From: JANQPX01 sp965222015 | GTDB taxonomy: Bacteria; Pseudomonadota; Alphaproteobacteria; Geminicoccales; Geminicoccaceae | Length of the DNA: 64,000 bases | Assembly: GCA_965222015.1 (NCBI GenBank) | Contig: CBDCTL010000008.1 | Coordinates: 62,001 to 126,000, forward strand | Reading direction: 5' to 3' | In this document: positions 24,959-33,093 of the stretch, one piece after another | Layout of the letters: each line of letters starts with the position of its first letter | How positions within the stretch are numbered: position 1 is the stretch's first letter | Notes under the pieces: generated by a model | The model's input: only the letters and a program-made list of their open reading frames with translations | What the model was told of the DNA's origin: nothing | Databases searched by the model: none | Program-made: the position numbers and the translations under genes

Positions 24959-25813
24959 ATGTCGGACGTTTCAAGTCGTGCTTTTTCGTCGATACTGCAC
25001 CCGACGGATTTTTCCGCGCCCAGCCACACGGCCTTCGAGCACGCTTTGAAGATCGCCGTCGCCAATCGATCGCGTCTCAACATCTCCCACGTCGAGAAAG
25101 CGAAGGACGATGGCCCGGCGTGGATCGAGTTTCCGCAGATCCGCGAGACCCTGGAGGGCTGGGGCCTGCTGCCCGAAGGCAGCTCCAGACGCGACGTCGG
25201 CGACAAGCTCGGGATCCACGTCAAGAAAGTGGACCGCATCAGCAAGACGCCGCTGCAGGCGATCGTCGGCTTCCTCGAACGTGAACATGCCGATCTCATC
25301 GTTCTGTCGACCGAGGGGCGTGAAGGCCTGCCGCGCTGGCTTCGGCCATCGTTTTCCGAGGCTCTGGTTCGCCGGGCCATGGTGGCGACCTTGTTCGTCC
25401 CTGCCGGCATCAGCGGTTTCGTGTCCCACGAAGACGGCGCGGTGACGCTCGATCGCATTCTCATCCCGACGGATCGCAAACCGTACCCGGGCGTCGGCAT
25501 CGAGGTCGCAAGCGGCCTCCTGAAAAGCCTGAACGTGTCGACGCCGACGATCGAAACCCTTTTCGTCGGCGACGCGGCGCAGATGCCGGCGGTCAATCCG
25601 CCGCAGGATTTCGATTGTTCCTTCGAAAGGACGTCGCGCTCCGGCACGCCCGTCGATGAAATTCTGCAGCGGGCCGACGAGATCGATGCGGACCTGATCG
25701 TGATGGTGACCGAAGGCCATCACGGTTTCCTCGACGCGCTGCGCGGCAGCACGACGGAACAGATCGTCAGACGGGCCCCCTGCCCCGTTCTGGCGGTGCC
25801 CGCCGCGGGTTGA
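24959..25813 (+). CDS. Universal stress protein, tandem domain
   Basis: A 284-residue protein with two UspA-like halves: SSILHPTDFSAPSHTAFEHAL at the start (FSAPSHTAFEHAL typical), a mid-protein HADLIVLSTEGREGLPRWL loop, then a second half from LDRILIPTDRKPYPG ending in LIVMVTEGHHGFLDALRGS and CPVLAVPAAG. The nucleotide loops are partly degenerate (STEGREGLPRW rather than G-x2-G-x9-G-S), so ATP binding is unsure. ATG 24959 is preceded by GGAGG at 5 nt. Divergent from the PFOR operon. Confidence 0.88.
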   Translation: MSDVSSRAFSSILHPTDFSAPSHTAFEHALKIAVANRSRLNISHVEKAKDDGPAWIEFPQIRETLEGWGLLPEGSSRRDVGDKLGIHVKKVDRISKTPLQAIVGFLEREHADLIVLSTEGREGLPRWLRPSFSEALVRRAMVATLFVPAGISGFVSHEDGAVTLDRILIPTDRKPYPGVGIEVASGLLKSLNVSTPTIETLFVGDAAQMPAVNPPQDFDCSFERTSRSGTPVDEILQRADEIDADLIVMVTEGHHGFLDALRGSTTEQIVRRAPCPVLAVPAAG

Positions 25814-25835
25814 ACGAGCGCCCGACGACGGACTT

Positions 25836-25849
25836 CTGATCTCGATCAA
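25836..25849 (+). promoter_or_regulatory. FNR-type box before VTT/GT4 operon
   Basis: CTGATCTCGATCAA has a perfect right half-site and one change in the left. It lies 108 bp from the ATG at 25958 (72 bp from the in-frame GTG at 25922) and heads the four-gene operon ending at 32658. Confidence 0.65.
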
Positions 25850-25957
25850 AGCGCCGCTCGCCTCCGTCGATCAAGATTCAAATGCCCGTCGTCGCCCGGG
25901 CGACGCGACGTCCTTCGGAGGGTGCAAGATCATCGGATCCGGTCACCACAGCTCGAC

Positions 25958-26674
25958 ATGATCAAGCTGATCCTGGCCAGCACAGCGTTCGTCGCGCTGG
26001 TGCTCGCCGCGATGGTCTATGTCGATGCGCAGGACCAGATTTACGCGCTGCTGGCATGGATCGACGATCAGGGCCTCTACGGGCCGCTGCTGTTCACGCT
26101 CGTCATGGCTCTGATCGTCATCCTGCTGCTGCCGGGCGTCATGTTCACGACCGGCGCCGGCTTCGCCTTCGGCGTCGTCGAAGGTTCGGTCGTCGTCGTT
26201 CTCGGCACGACGCTCGGGGCGACCGCGGCGTTTCTTCTGGCGCGATACGCCATGGACGAGCGCGCCGAGGCATGGATCGGACGTCACGCTCGACTGAAGG
26301 CGGTGGGCGATCGTTTCGCGTCGGAGGGATGGAAGATCGTCCTCCTGACGAGGCTCGTGCCCTTCTTTCCTTTCAAGCTGTCGAACTATGTCTTCGGCAT
26401 GACCCGTATATCGCTTCGGGGCTTCGTCGGCGGCACGCTGATCGGTGAGATTCCGTTGTCGGTTCACAACGTCTATCTCGGCTCGCTGGCCGCGGATCTC
26501 GCGACACTTGGCCAGCGACCCGTCGAGCGGACGGCGTGGGAGTGGACGTTCTACGGCGCCGGCCTCGTGCTCGCCATTCTGAGCGTCGTCTATCTCAGCT
26601 TCTGGGCCAGCCAGATACTGACAGCCTATGAAAACGAAACCGTGGAGAAGGATGGCGACGATGCCCTGGCTTGA
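25958..26674 (+). CDS. TVP38/TMEM64 (VTT-domain) membrane protein
   Basis: A 238-residue inner-membrane protein of the DedA/VTT superfamily. Hydrophobic segments at about residues 3-22, 40-65, 68-95, 140-165 and 200-222; the VTT core has GVMFTTGAGFAFGVVEGS, LGATAAFLLARY and the amphipathic KIVLLTRLVPFFPFKLSNY re-entrant loop. VTT proteins act as lipid scramblases or in envelope homeostasis. The start is uncertain: ATG 25958 has no clear ribosome-binding site, GTG 25922 adjoins GGAGG. First gene of an operon with a glycosidase, glycosyltransferase and phosphodiesterase, which supports a lipid role. Confidence 0.85.
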   Translation: MIKLILASTAFVALVLAAMVYVDAQDQIYALLAWIDDQGLYGPLLFTLVMALIVILLLPGVMFTTGAGFAFGVVEGSVVVVLGTTLGATAAFLLARYAMDERAEAWIGRHARLKAVGDRFASEGWKIVLLTRLVPFFPFKLSNYVFGMTRISLRGFVGGTLIGEIPLSVHNVYLGSLAADLATLGQRPVERTAWEWTFYGAGLVLAILSVVYLSFWASQILTAYENETVEKDGDDALA

Positions 26675-28913
26675 ATGGCTGCCCTGGCGCTTCATCCTCC
26701 GCCGTGTGGCCCGCGCGCACGGCTTTCTCGATCCCATCGCGGTGATGGCGCGCGTTCAGCGGCTCGCCCAGCCGTCCGAGGTCGAACAGCCGATCGAACT
26801 GCTGCGCGCCGGCGTGGTCTTTCATGCCCGAGGGCTGATCAACAGCCGCGTCGTTCAGCATAATCTCGACTGGGTCTGGCCCTATTGGATCGAGCGGCAA
26901 TTCGATCCCGAAGACCCGTCCTTCGTGCCGCGCGCCTTTTCGGCAACGCACATCAATCTCACCCATCGGAACTGGACGGCAATCGGTCTGCCGGACATCG
27001 ATGCCCTGCCGATCGTCGATCCGCGCGGCTTGCTGACACCGCATTTCGACGGCTGGTCTCTCGACGGCTGGGTCATCGGCGATGATGGCGAGAGATTGCT
27101 GCCCTCGAAGGCGGCGACATGCCGGCAGTGTCTGGACATGGAAAATGGAATCGCCATCAGCTCGACGACGACCACCGATGCCATGGCGCTGACGTCCAAA
27201 GCCTGGGTCGATGTCGAACGCGATTGTGCGGTTTGCCGCCTGCAGCTCGACGCAACGAGCGACCAGGGCGGTTGGCTGGTGGTTGCGCTCAGGCCCTGTA
27301 ATCCCGAAGGGGTCAGCTTCATCCATCGGGTCGCTCTCACCAGCGGGCGCGATGGCTGGATCATCGAGGAACGCGATGCCGTCCGCTTCTACGTCGAAGC
27401 CGAACGGCATCATGTCTCCGACTATCGCCATGGCGATGTGGCGATCCATCTCGACGATCTCGACGACGAGAGCGAAGGGGTCTGCGACGTCGGTCTCGCG
27501 ACGGCGGCGGCGATGTTTCGGATCGAGCCCGGACGGAGCCGACGGGTCGCTCTGCGCATGCCGCTCGAACGGACCGAAGCGTCGACCGGCGTTTCGGCGA
27601 GCTGGGCTTCGGCCCTCGATGCCTGCTGTCGCCTTACGGTTCCGGACGACAACGTAGCGTTCCTGTTCGACGCCGCCCTGCGCACGCTTGTTCTTCATTC
27701 TCCGCTGGACATCTATCCCGGTCCCTTCACCTATAAGCGTTTCTGGTTTCGCGATGCCGCTTTCATCATCAACGCGCTGCTCGCGGCGGGCTTGCACGAT
27801 CGTGCCGAGCGGGCGATCGACCAGTTCCCCAAACGGCAAAGAAGCGACGGCTATTTCCATTCCCAGGACGGCGAATGGGACTCGAACGGCGCCGTCCTCT
27901 GGATCATGGAGCGGTTTCACGCGCTGAGCGGCCGACCGACCAAACATGCCTGGCGCAAGCCCATCCTCGATGGCGCGCGCTGGATCGCCAGAAAACGCCA
28001 CGCCGACGACCTCGATGCGCCCCATGCCGGCCTGCTGCCGGCAGGCTTCAGCGCCGAGCATCTCGGCCCGAACGATTTCTATTACTGGGACGATTTTCTC
28101 GGGCTTGCCGGGCTGCGCGCTGCCTCCGCACTCGCAGAAAGTTGGGGCGACACGGCATCAGCGCGCGAATTTGCAGGGAATGCCGATGCGTTTGCCGCCG
28201 CCATCAATCGCAGCCTGGAGAAAGTCGCGAAGCGTCTCGGCCGCCCCGCCCTGCCCGCCTCGCCTTACCGCCGCCTCGATGCCGGTGCCGTCGGCTCGCT
28301 CGTCGCCGGCTATCCCCTGCAGCTTTATCCGCCGGATGATCCACGCCTGCTCGGCACCATGGAGTTCCTCCTGCAGAACTGCATGGTCAAGGGCGGCTTC
28401 TTTCAGGACATGATCCATTCCGGCATCAATCCCTATCTCACCCTGCACATGGCGGAGGTGCTGCTGCGCAACGACGATCCGCGCGCGCTCGACCTCATGG
28501 ATGCGGTGGCCGGGGCGGCATCGCCCACCGGCCAATGGCCGGAGGCGATCCATCCGCACACGGGCGGCGGCTGCATGGGTGACGGTCAGCATGTCTGGGC
28601 GGCGGCGGAGTGGATCGTGATGATCCGCCATCGCTTCGTCCGCGAGGAGGGCGACCGGCTCGTTCTCTGCCAGGGCATCGCGCAACGCTGGCTCGAGGCG
28701 GGAACGCCAATCGAAGTCGGACCCGCACCTACCGCGTTCGGACCGATGACGATTCGCATCGCCAGCGACAGGCAGACACAGTCGGTCAAGGTGAGTTGGG
28801 AGACGACCTGGCGTGATCGCGTCCCGCTCATCGAGATTCGCCTTCCCGGCTATCCCGCCGTTATGGTCGACGGTGACCGGACATCCATGACGCTGTCGAG
28901 GATGTCGGCATGA
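26661..28913 (+). CDS. Six-hairpin glycosidase-like protein
   Basis: A 750-residue protein (753 if ATG 26652 is used). The second half is an (alpha/alpha)6 barrel, as in GH15/GH37/GH100 and debranching enzymes: GPFTYKRFWFRDAAFIINAL, SDGYFHSQDGEWDSNGAV, and LGPNDFYYWDDFLGLAGL, with GTAATGQWPEAIHP-like SPTGQWPEAIHPHTGGG. The first half is beta-rich and conserved Trp/Asp-bearing (WPYWIERQFDP). No signal peptide, so presumably cytosolic. Likely hydrolyses or rearranges an alpha-glucoside, perhaps storage glycan or glycolipid; exact GH family not assigned. It overlaps the VTT gene by 14 bp and the glycosyltransferase by 4 bp (ATGA). Confidence 0.75.
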   Translation: MPWLEWLPWRFILRRVARAHGFLDPIAVMARVQRLAQPSEVEQPIELLRAGVVFHARGLINSRVVQHNLDWVWPYWIERQFDPEDPSFVPRAFSATHINLTHRNWTAIGLPDIDALPIVDPRGLLTPHFDGWSLDGWVIGDDGERLLPSKAATCRQCLDMENGIAISSTTTTDAMALTSKAWVDVERDCAVCRLQLDATSDQGGWLVVALRPCNPEGVSFIHRVALTSGRDGWIIEERDAVRFYVEAERHHVSDYRHGDVAIHLDDLDDESEGVCDVGLATAAAMFRIEPGRSRRVALRMPLERTEASTGVSASWASALDACCRLTVPDDNVAFLFDAALRTLVLHSPLDIYPGPFTYKRFWFRDAAFIINALLAAGLHDRAERAIDQFPKRQRSDGYFHSQDGEWDSNGAVLWIMERFHALSGRPTKHAWRKPILDGARWIARKRHADDLDAPHAGLLPAGFSAEHLGPNDFYYWDDFLGLAGLRAASALAESWGDTASAREFAGNADAFAAAINRSLEKVAKRLGRPALPASPYRRLDAGAVGSLVAGYPLQLYPPDDPRLLGTMEFLLQNCMVKGGFFQDMIHSGINPYLTLHMAEVLLRNDDPRALDLMDAVAGAASPTGQWPEAIHPHTGGGCMGDGQHVWAAAEWIVMIRHRFVREEGDRLVLCQGIAQRWLEAGTPIEVGPAPTAFGPMTIRIASDRQTQSVKVSWETTWRDRVPLIEIRLPGYPAVMVDGDRTSMTLSRMSA

Positions 28914-30199
28914 ACATCGTCATGCTCACCAACACCTACTTGCCCCATGTCGGCGGCGTCGCCCGTTCCGTCGACGCGTTCGCTCGGCACTATCGGCAGC
29001 TCGGTCATCAGGTCCTGATCGTCGCCCCCGTCTTCGAGAACCAGCCCGAGTACGACGATCATGTCATCCGCATTCCCGCGATCCAGCATTTCAACGGCAG
29101 CGATTTCTCCGTCGTGCTGCCGGTCTCCGGCCTGCTCACCGACCGCCTCGACGACTTCAGCCCGGACATCGTGCACGCGCACCATCCTTTCCTTCTCGGC
29201 ATGACGGCACTGCGCATCGCCCGCTTCCGCGAGCTGCCGCTGGTCTTCACCCATCACACGCTTTACGAGCAGTATACGCACTACGTCCCCGGTGACTCGC
29301 CATCACTCAAACGCTTCGTCATCGAGCTTGCGACGCGCTACGCCAATCTTGCCGATCAGGTGTTCGCACCGAGCGAGAGCATCGCCGAGTTGATCCGCAA
29401 GCGAGGCGTGACGGCGCCGATCGCGGTCGTGCCGACCGGCGTCGAGATCGATCGGTTCGCCAAGGGCGACGGCCGGAAGCTTCGACAGCGCCTGGGCATC
29501 GCGGTGTCCGATCTGGTCGTCGGTCATCTCGGTCGCCTGGCGCCGGAAAAGAACCTCGCCTTTCTCAGCGACGCCGTCGCACGCTTTCTCCGATCGCACG
29601 AACATGCGCGTTTCCTCGTCGTCGGCGACGGTCCTTCGGCTGCAGCGATCCGATCCCGGTTCGAAGACGCCGGTCTTTGTGATCGTCTTCACATGACGGG
29701 CAGTTTGAGCGGCCAGGCCCTGATCGATGCCTATCACGCCATGGACGTCTTCGCCTTCGCATCGAAGAGCGAGACGCAGGGCATGGTGCTCACCGAGGCG
29801 ATGGCCGCGGGCCTGCCGGTGGTCGCACTCGATGCCTCCGGCGCGCGGGAGGTCGTGCGGAACGAGAAGAACGGCCGCTTGCTCATGGAGGAAGATGCCG
29901 AAGCGTTTGCTGGCGCGCTCGATTGGATGGCGACACGGACGACCGCGGAAAGAAGGACACTCGGGGAGCAGGTCCAAAAGACCGCCGAAGCCTTTTCGAT
30001 GACGTCATCGGCGAAGAAAGCTACTCGACACTACGGGACCCTGATCGGCACGATGGTGACGTCGACGGGGAAACCTGACGCCGAGTGGGAAAAACTGCTC
30101 CATCTGATCGGGGCCGAATGGGACATCGTCAGGAGCATGGCCGACGCCGTCGGCGCCGGCCTCGACATCGGAAGTGCCAGGAAAGAGCCGCGATCATGA
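28910..30199 (+). CDS. GT4 family glycosyltransferase
   Basis: A 429-residue retaining glycosyltransferase with GT-B fold. N-terminal acceptor half begins MNIVMLTNTYLPHVGGVARS, with HAHHPFLLG; the donor half has VGHLGRLAPEKNLAFL, VVGDGPS and the E-x7-E motif FASKSETQGMVLTEAMAAG. The wording is close to diacylglycerol glucosyl/mannosyltransferases and sulfoquinovosyl-type lipid GTs. Starts on ATGA with the glycosidase and ends on ATGA with the phosphodiesterase. Likely membrane-associated, building a glycolipid; donor and acceptor unknown. Confidence 0.9.
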   Translation: MNIVMLTNTYLPHVGGVARSVDAFARHYRQLGHQVLIVAPVFENQPEYDDHVIRIPAIQHFNGSDFSVVLPVSGLLTDRLDDFSPDIVHAHHPFLLGMTALRIARFRELPLVFTHHTLYEQYTHYVPGDSPSLKRFVIELATRYANLADQVFAPSESIAELIRKRGVTAPIAVVPTGVEIDRFAKGDGRKLRQRLGIAVSDLVVGHLGRLAPEKNLAFLSDAVARFLRSHEHARFLVVGDGPSAAAIRSRFEDAGLCDRLHMTGSLSGQALIDAYHAMDVFAFASKSETQGMVLTEAMAAGLPVVALDASGAREVVRNEKNGRLLMEEDAEAFAGALDWMATRTTAERRTLGEQVQKTAEAFSMTSSAKKATRHYGTLIGTMVTSTGKPDAEWEKLLHLIGAEWDIVRSMADAVGAGLDIGSARKEPRS

Positions 30200-32658
30200 T
30201 CGCCAGGCTCGAGGTGCTGGCTAGAAGGATCAGCCGCTTCTTTCGCCGCAGCGAATGGTTCGTGCGCCTTTTCCGGCTGCCGCGATCGGAGGGCACGGAG
30301 ACTGCTCCCGGTCTCGTCATGATCCAGATCGACGGCCTCTCGCACACGCAGCTCGAGAAGGCGTTGAAGAGTAGCATGCCTTTTCTCGCGAAGCTGCTCC
30401 GGTGCGAGCATTACCGTCTGCATCGGCTCTATTCAGGCGTGCCGTCGACGACTCCCGCGGTGCAGGCGGAGCTGTTTTACGGCGTCAGGAACGCCGTCCC
30501 GACGTTCAGTTTCTATCATCCGCCGTCCGCGCGTGTGGTTCGCATGTACGAACCGAGCACCGTCGCGGCGATCGAACCGGTGATCGCAGGGCGGGGCGGA
30601 CAGGCGCTCCTGTCCGGCGGCAGCGCCTATGCGGACATCTACGAAGGGGGTGCTGACGAGGCGCATTTCTGCCCGACGTCGCTCGGCTGGGGGCCGCCGC
30701 TGAGAGACGGCAGGCGCCCGGCGACGATGCTGCTGATCCTGAGCAATGCCTACAGCTTCCTGCGCACCCTGGCGCTGCTCGCGTTCGAACTCGTCCTGGC
30801 GATCGTCGATTGCATACGCGGCATCATCGACCGGCGCGATCTGGTCAAGGAGCTCAAATTCGTGCCGACACGGGTCGCGATCTCGATCCTCCTGCGCGAG
30901 CTCACGGTCATCGGCGCCAAGATCGACATCGCGCGCGGCCTGCCGATCGTTCACCTCAATCTGCTCGGCTATGACGAACAGGCGCATCGGCGCGGACCGG
31001 GCTCCGCCTTCGCCCACTGGACGCTGAAGGGCATCGACGACGCCATCGCCCGCCTTTGGCGCGCCGCTCATACAGCGACACGCCGCCACTACGATGTCTG
31101 GATCTACGCCGATCACGGCCAGGAGGCCGTCACCCCCTATGCCCGCCGCTTCGGACGCTCGCTGGACGAAGCGGTCAATGCAAGCTTTGCGACGGTGCTG
31201 ACGGCCGAACATGAGCCCGCAAAGGATGGCGGCGAGAGCTCGCGCCATCATCGCGCCGGCTGGCTGGGCGGCGGCCGGCTGCAGCGCCTCTTTCGCTTCG
31301 ACGACGCCGATGGTGATTCCGAACAGGCGAACGGCCCGACCGTCGTCGCCCTCGGACCGATCGGACTGGTCTATCCGCCGCGCACGCTGAGCGAACGGGA
31401 ACGGACGGCGATCGCCGAGGCGCTTGTCACCGATGCCGACATCCCGATGGTGTTGATCGCCGGGGGCGAGGGACGTGCGATCGCCCATACCAAAGACGGC
31501 CGCTTCACGCTGCCGGACGATGCCGCGCCGATCCTCGGTGCCGATCACCCCTTCCGCGACGACGCGGCGCGCGATCTCGTCACCCTTTGCCATCACGCCT
31601 ATGCCGGCGCGATGGTGCTTTGCGGCTGGCGCCACGGCCTCTCGCCTCTGAGCTTCGCCATCGAGAACGGCGCCCATTGCGGCCCTGGTCCGGAAGAGAC
31701 GAACGGCTTCGTTCTGCTTCCGGCGGACAGCCCCCTCACGGCTGACAACGCGAAGCCGATTCGGCCGCTCGATCTGCGACGGGCGGCACTGACGGTGCTC
31801 GGTCGGATCGAAAGCCCGGCTATCGTCTCCCGCGTCCGGAGGCCCCTAAAAAAACTTCGGGTTCTGACCTACAACGTCCATGGCTGCGTCGGCATGGACG
31901 GCAAGCTCGCCCCGGAGCGCATCGCCAGGGTGATCGCCCGGCACGCGCCGGACATCGTGGCGCTGCAGGAACTCGACGTCGGCAGGCGGCGCTCGAACGG
32001 CGTCGACCAGGCGAACCTCATCGCTCGCCACCTCGAAATGGAGCAGATTTTTTCGGCGGCGCTGCATGTCGAAGAAGGGCGCTACGGCAATGCGATCCTG
32101 ACCCATCTGCCGATGCGATTGATCAAGGCCGACGCCCTCCCCTCGCCAGCGACGCGAAGGCCACGCGAGCCGCGCGGCGCGCTCTGGGTCGCGATCGAGG
32201 CGGGCGATATCGAGATCCAGGTCTTGAACACCCATTTCGGTCTTTCGCCCAACGAACGGAAGGCCCAGGCGGATGCGCTTGCCGGTCCGGATTGGCTCGC
32301 CGATCCGGCCTGTCGCAATCCTGCAGTGCTCTGTGGCGATCTCAACGCCCTGCCCAATGCGCCAGCCTGCCGCAGAGTTGGACAATGGCTGCAGAATGTC
32401 GATGCCGCTCTGCCAACGAGCACGCAAAAGGGAACTTTTTTTGGGCGTCTTCCGATCGCGCGGATCGACCACATCTTCGTCAGCGACGGCATCGTCGTCG
32501 AAGCGGTCGAAATCCCGTTAAGCAGCCTGACGCGCGTTGCATCGGACCACCTGCCGCTGATGGCCGATCTGTGCCTTGACGCCTCATCGAATGCAATCGC
32601 TGAGGGCACGGGAAAACAATGCAGGATTGTCACTCCGGCGGCCAGCCTCGAGGCATGA
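30196..32658 (+). CDS. Type I phosphodiesterase fused to EEP hydrolase
   Basis: An 820-residue fusion. Residues ~30-555: alkaline-phosphatase-superfamily phosphodiesterase with MIQIDGL (first metal Asp), SGVPSTTPAVQAELFYG (nucleophile Thr), NLLGYDEQAH and YADHGQEAV (second metal site), plus hydrophobic stretch at about 178-200. Residues ~555-805: endonuclease/exonuclease/phosphatase domain with TYNVHGC, VALQELD, LNTHFGL, CGDLNALP and ASDHLPLM, all catalytic positions present. Two metal phosphodiesterases in one chain suggest successive hydrolysis of a phospholipid or nucleotide-sugar substrate. ATG 30196 overlaps the GT4 stop. Last gene of the operon. I do not recall this exact fusion as characterised. 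Confidence 0.88.
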   Translation: MIARLEVLARRISRFFRRSEWFVRLFRLPRSEGTETAPGLVMIQIDGLSHTQLEKALKSSMPFLAKLLRCEHYRLHRLYSGVPSTTPAVQAELFYGVRNAVPTFSFYHPPSARVVRMYEPSTVAAIEPVIAGRGGQALLSGGSAYADIYEGGADEAHFCPTSLGWGPPLRDGRRPATMLLILSNAYSFLRTLALLAFELVLAIVDCIRGIIDRRDLVKELKFVPTRVAISILLRELTVIGAKIDIARGLPIVHLNLLGYDEQAHRRGPGSAFAHWTLKGIDDAIARLWRAAHTATRRHYDVWIYADHGQEAVTPYARRFGRSLDEAVNASFATVLTAEHEPAKDGGESSRHHRAGWLGGGRLQRLFRFDDADGDSEQANGPTVVALGPIGLVYPPRTLSERERTAIAEALVTDADIPMVLIAGGEGRAIAHTKDGRFTLPDDAAPILGADHPFRDDAARDLVTLCHHAYAGAMVLCGWRHGLSPLSFAIENGAHCGPGPEETNGFVLLPADSPLTADNAKPIRPLDLRRAALTVLGRIESPAIVSRVRRPLKKLRVLTYNVHGCVGMDGKLAPERIARVIARHAPDIVALQELDVGRRRSNGVDQANLIARHLEMEQIFSAALHVEEGRYGNAILTHLPMRLIKADALPSPATRRPREPRGALWVAIEAGDIEIQVLNTHFGLSPNERKAQADALAGPDWLADPACRNPAVLCGDLNALPNAPACRRVGQWLQNVDAALPTSTQKGTFFGRLPIARIDHIFVSDGIVVEAVEIPLSSLTRVASDHLPLMADLCLDASSNAIAEGTGKQCRIVTPAASLEA

Positions 32659-32705
32659 CCCGCGACTTCCAGCATTCGCTATACGACCGCCGTCGGCGCG
32701 TGCAT

Positions 32706-32719
32706 TTGATCCGTGTCAT
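32706..32719 (+). promoter_or_regulatory. FNR-type box before alcohol dehydrogenase relic
   Basis: TTGATCCGTGTCAT: perfect left half, right half one to two changes off. It lies 53 bp upstream of the GTG start at 32773, so the box has outlived the gene it served. Confidence 0.6.
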
Positions 32720-32772
32720 GGTGCCGAGGCGAGCCTGGATCGAGGCTGGCCGCTCACCAAGGAGGCCAGATC

Positions 32773-33015
32773 GTGAAAGCGATGGTACTGGAAAAGCCCG
32801 GCGAGCCGCTTCGGATGATGGAGCTGCCGATGCCGCATCCGAGATCGGACCAGGTTCTGGTCAAGGTCACCGCCTGCGGCGTCTGCAGAACCGATCTGCA
32901 TATCGTCGATGGCGACCTGCAGCACCTCCCGCTCGGCCAGGCCAGCGAAGCGCTGGCCAGACTGAGAGACCGGCGCCTGCAGGGAGCAGCGGTTCTGCTG
33001 CCGAACCAGCCTTGA
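32773..33015 (+). pseudogene. Zn alcohol dehydrogenase with large internal deletion
   Basis: An 80-residue frame from GTG 32773 (AAGGAGG 7 nt upstream). Residues 1-48 are a normal medium-chain zinc dehydrogenase N-terminus (VLEKPGEPLRMMELPMPHP, VLVKVTACGVCRTDLHIVDG, with zinc-ligand Cys). Residues ~50-80 (LGQASEALARLRDRRLQGAAVLLP) match the C-terminus of the same family. The ~250 residues between, holding the Rossmann fold and most of the active site, are gone, and the join is in frame. Intact members are ~330 residues. Promoter box and ribosome site remain, so a nonfunctional peptide may still be made. Confidence 0.85.
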
Positions 33016-33025
33016 TCTGTCTCAA
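33012..33025 (+). promoter_or_regulatory. FNR-type box before ftsH
   Basis: TTGATCTGTCTCAA has a perfect left half and CTCAA on the right. It overlaps the stop codon of the alcohol dehydrogenase relic and lies 68 bp before the ftsH ATG. Confidence 0.65.
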
Positions 33026-33093
33026 AGTTCGCGCGGCGAAACCTGCCACAGTGAGACGGCAGTCATTGCGGACGTGCCAAGCGGCATTCGATC

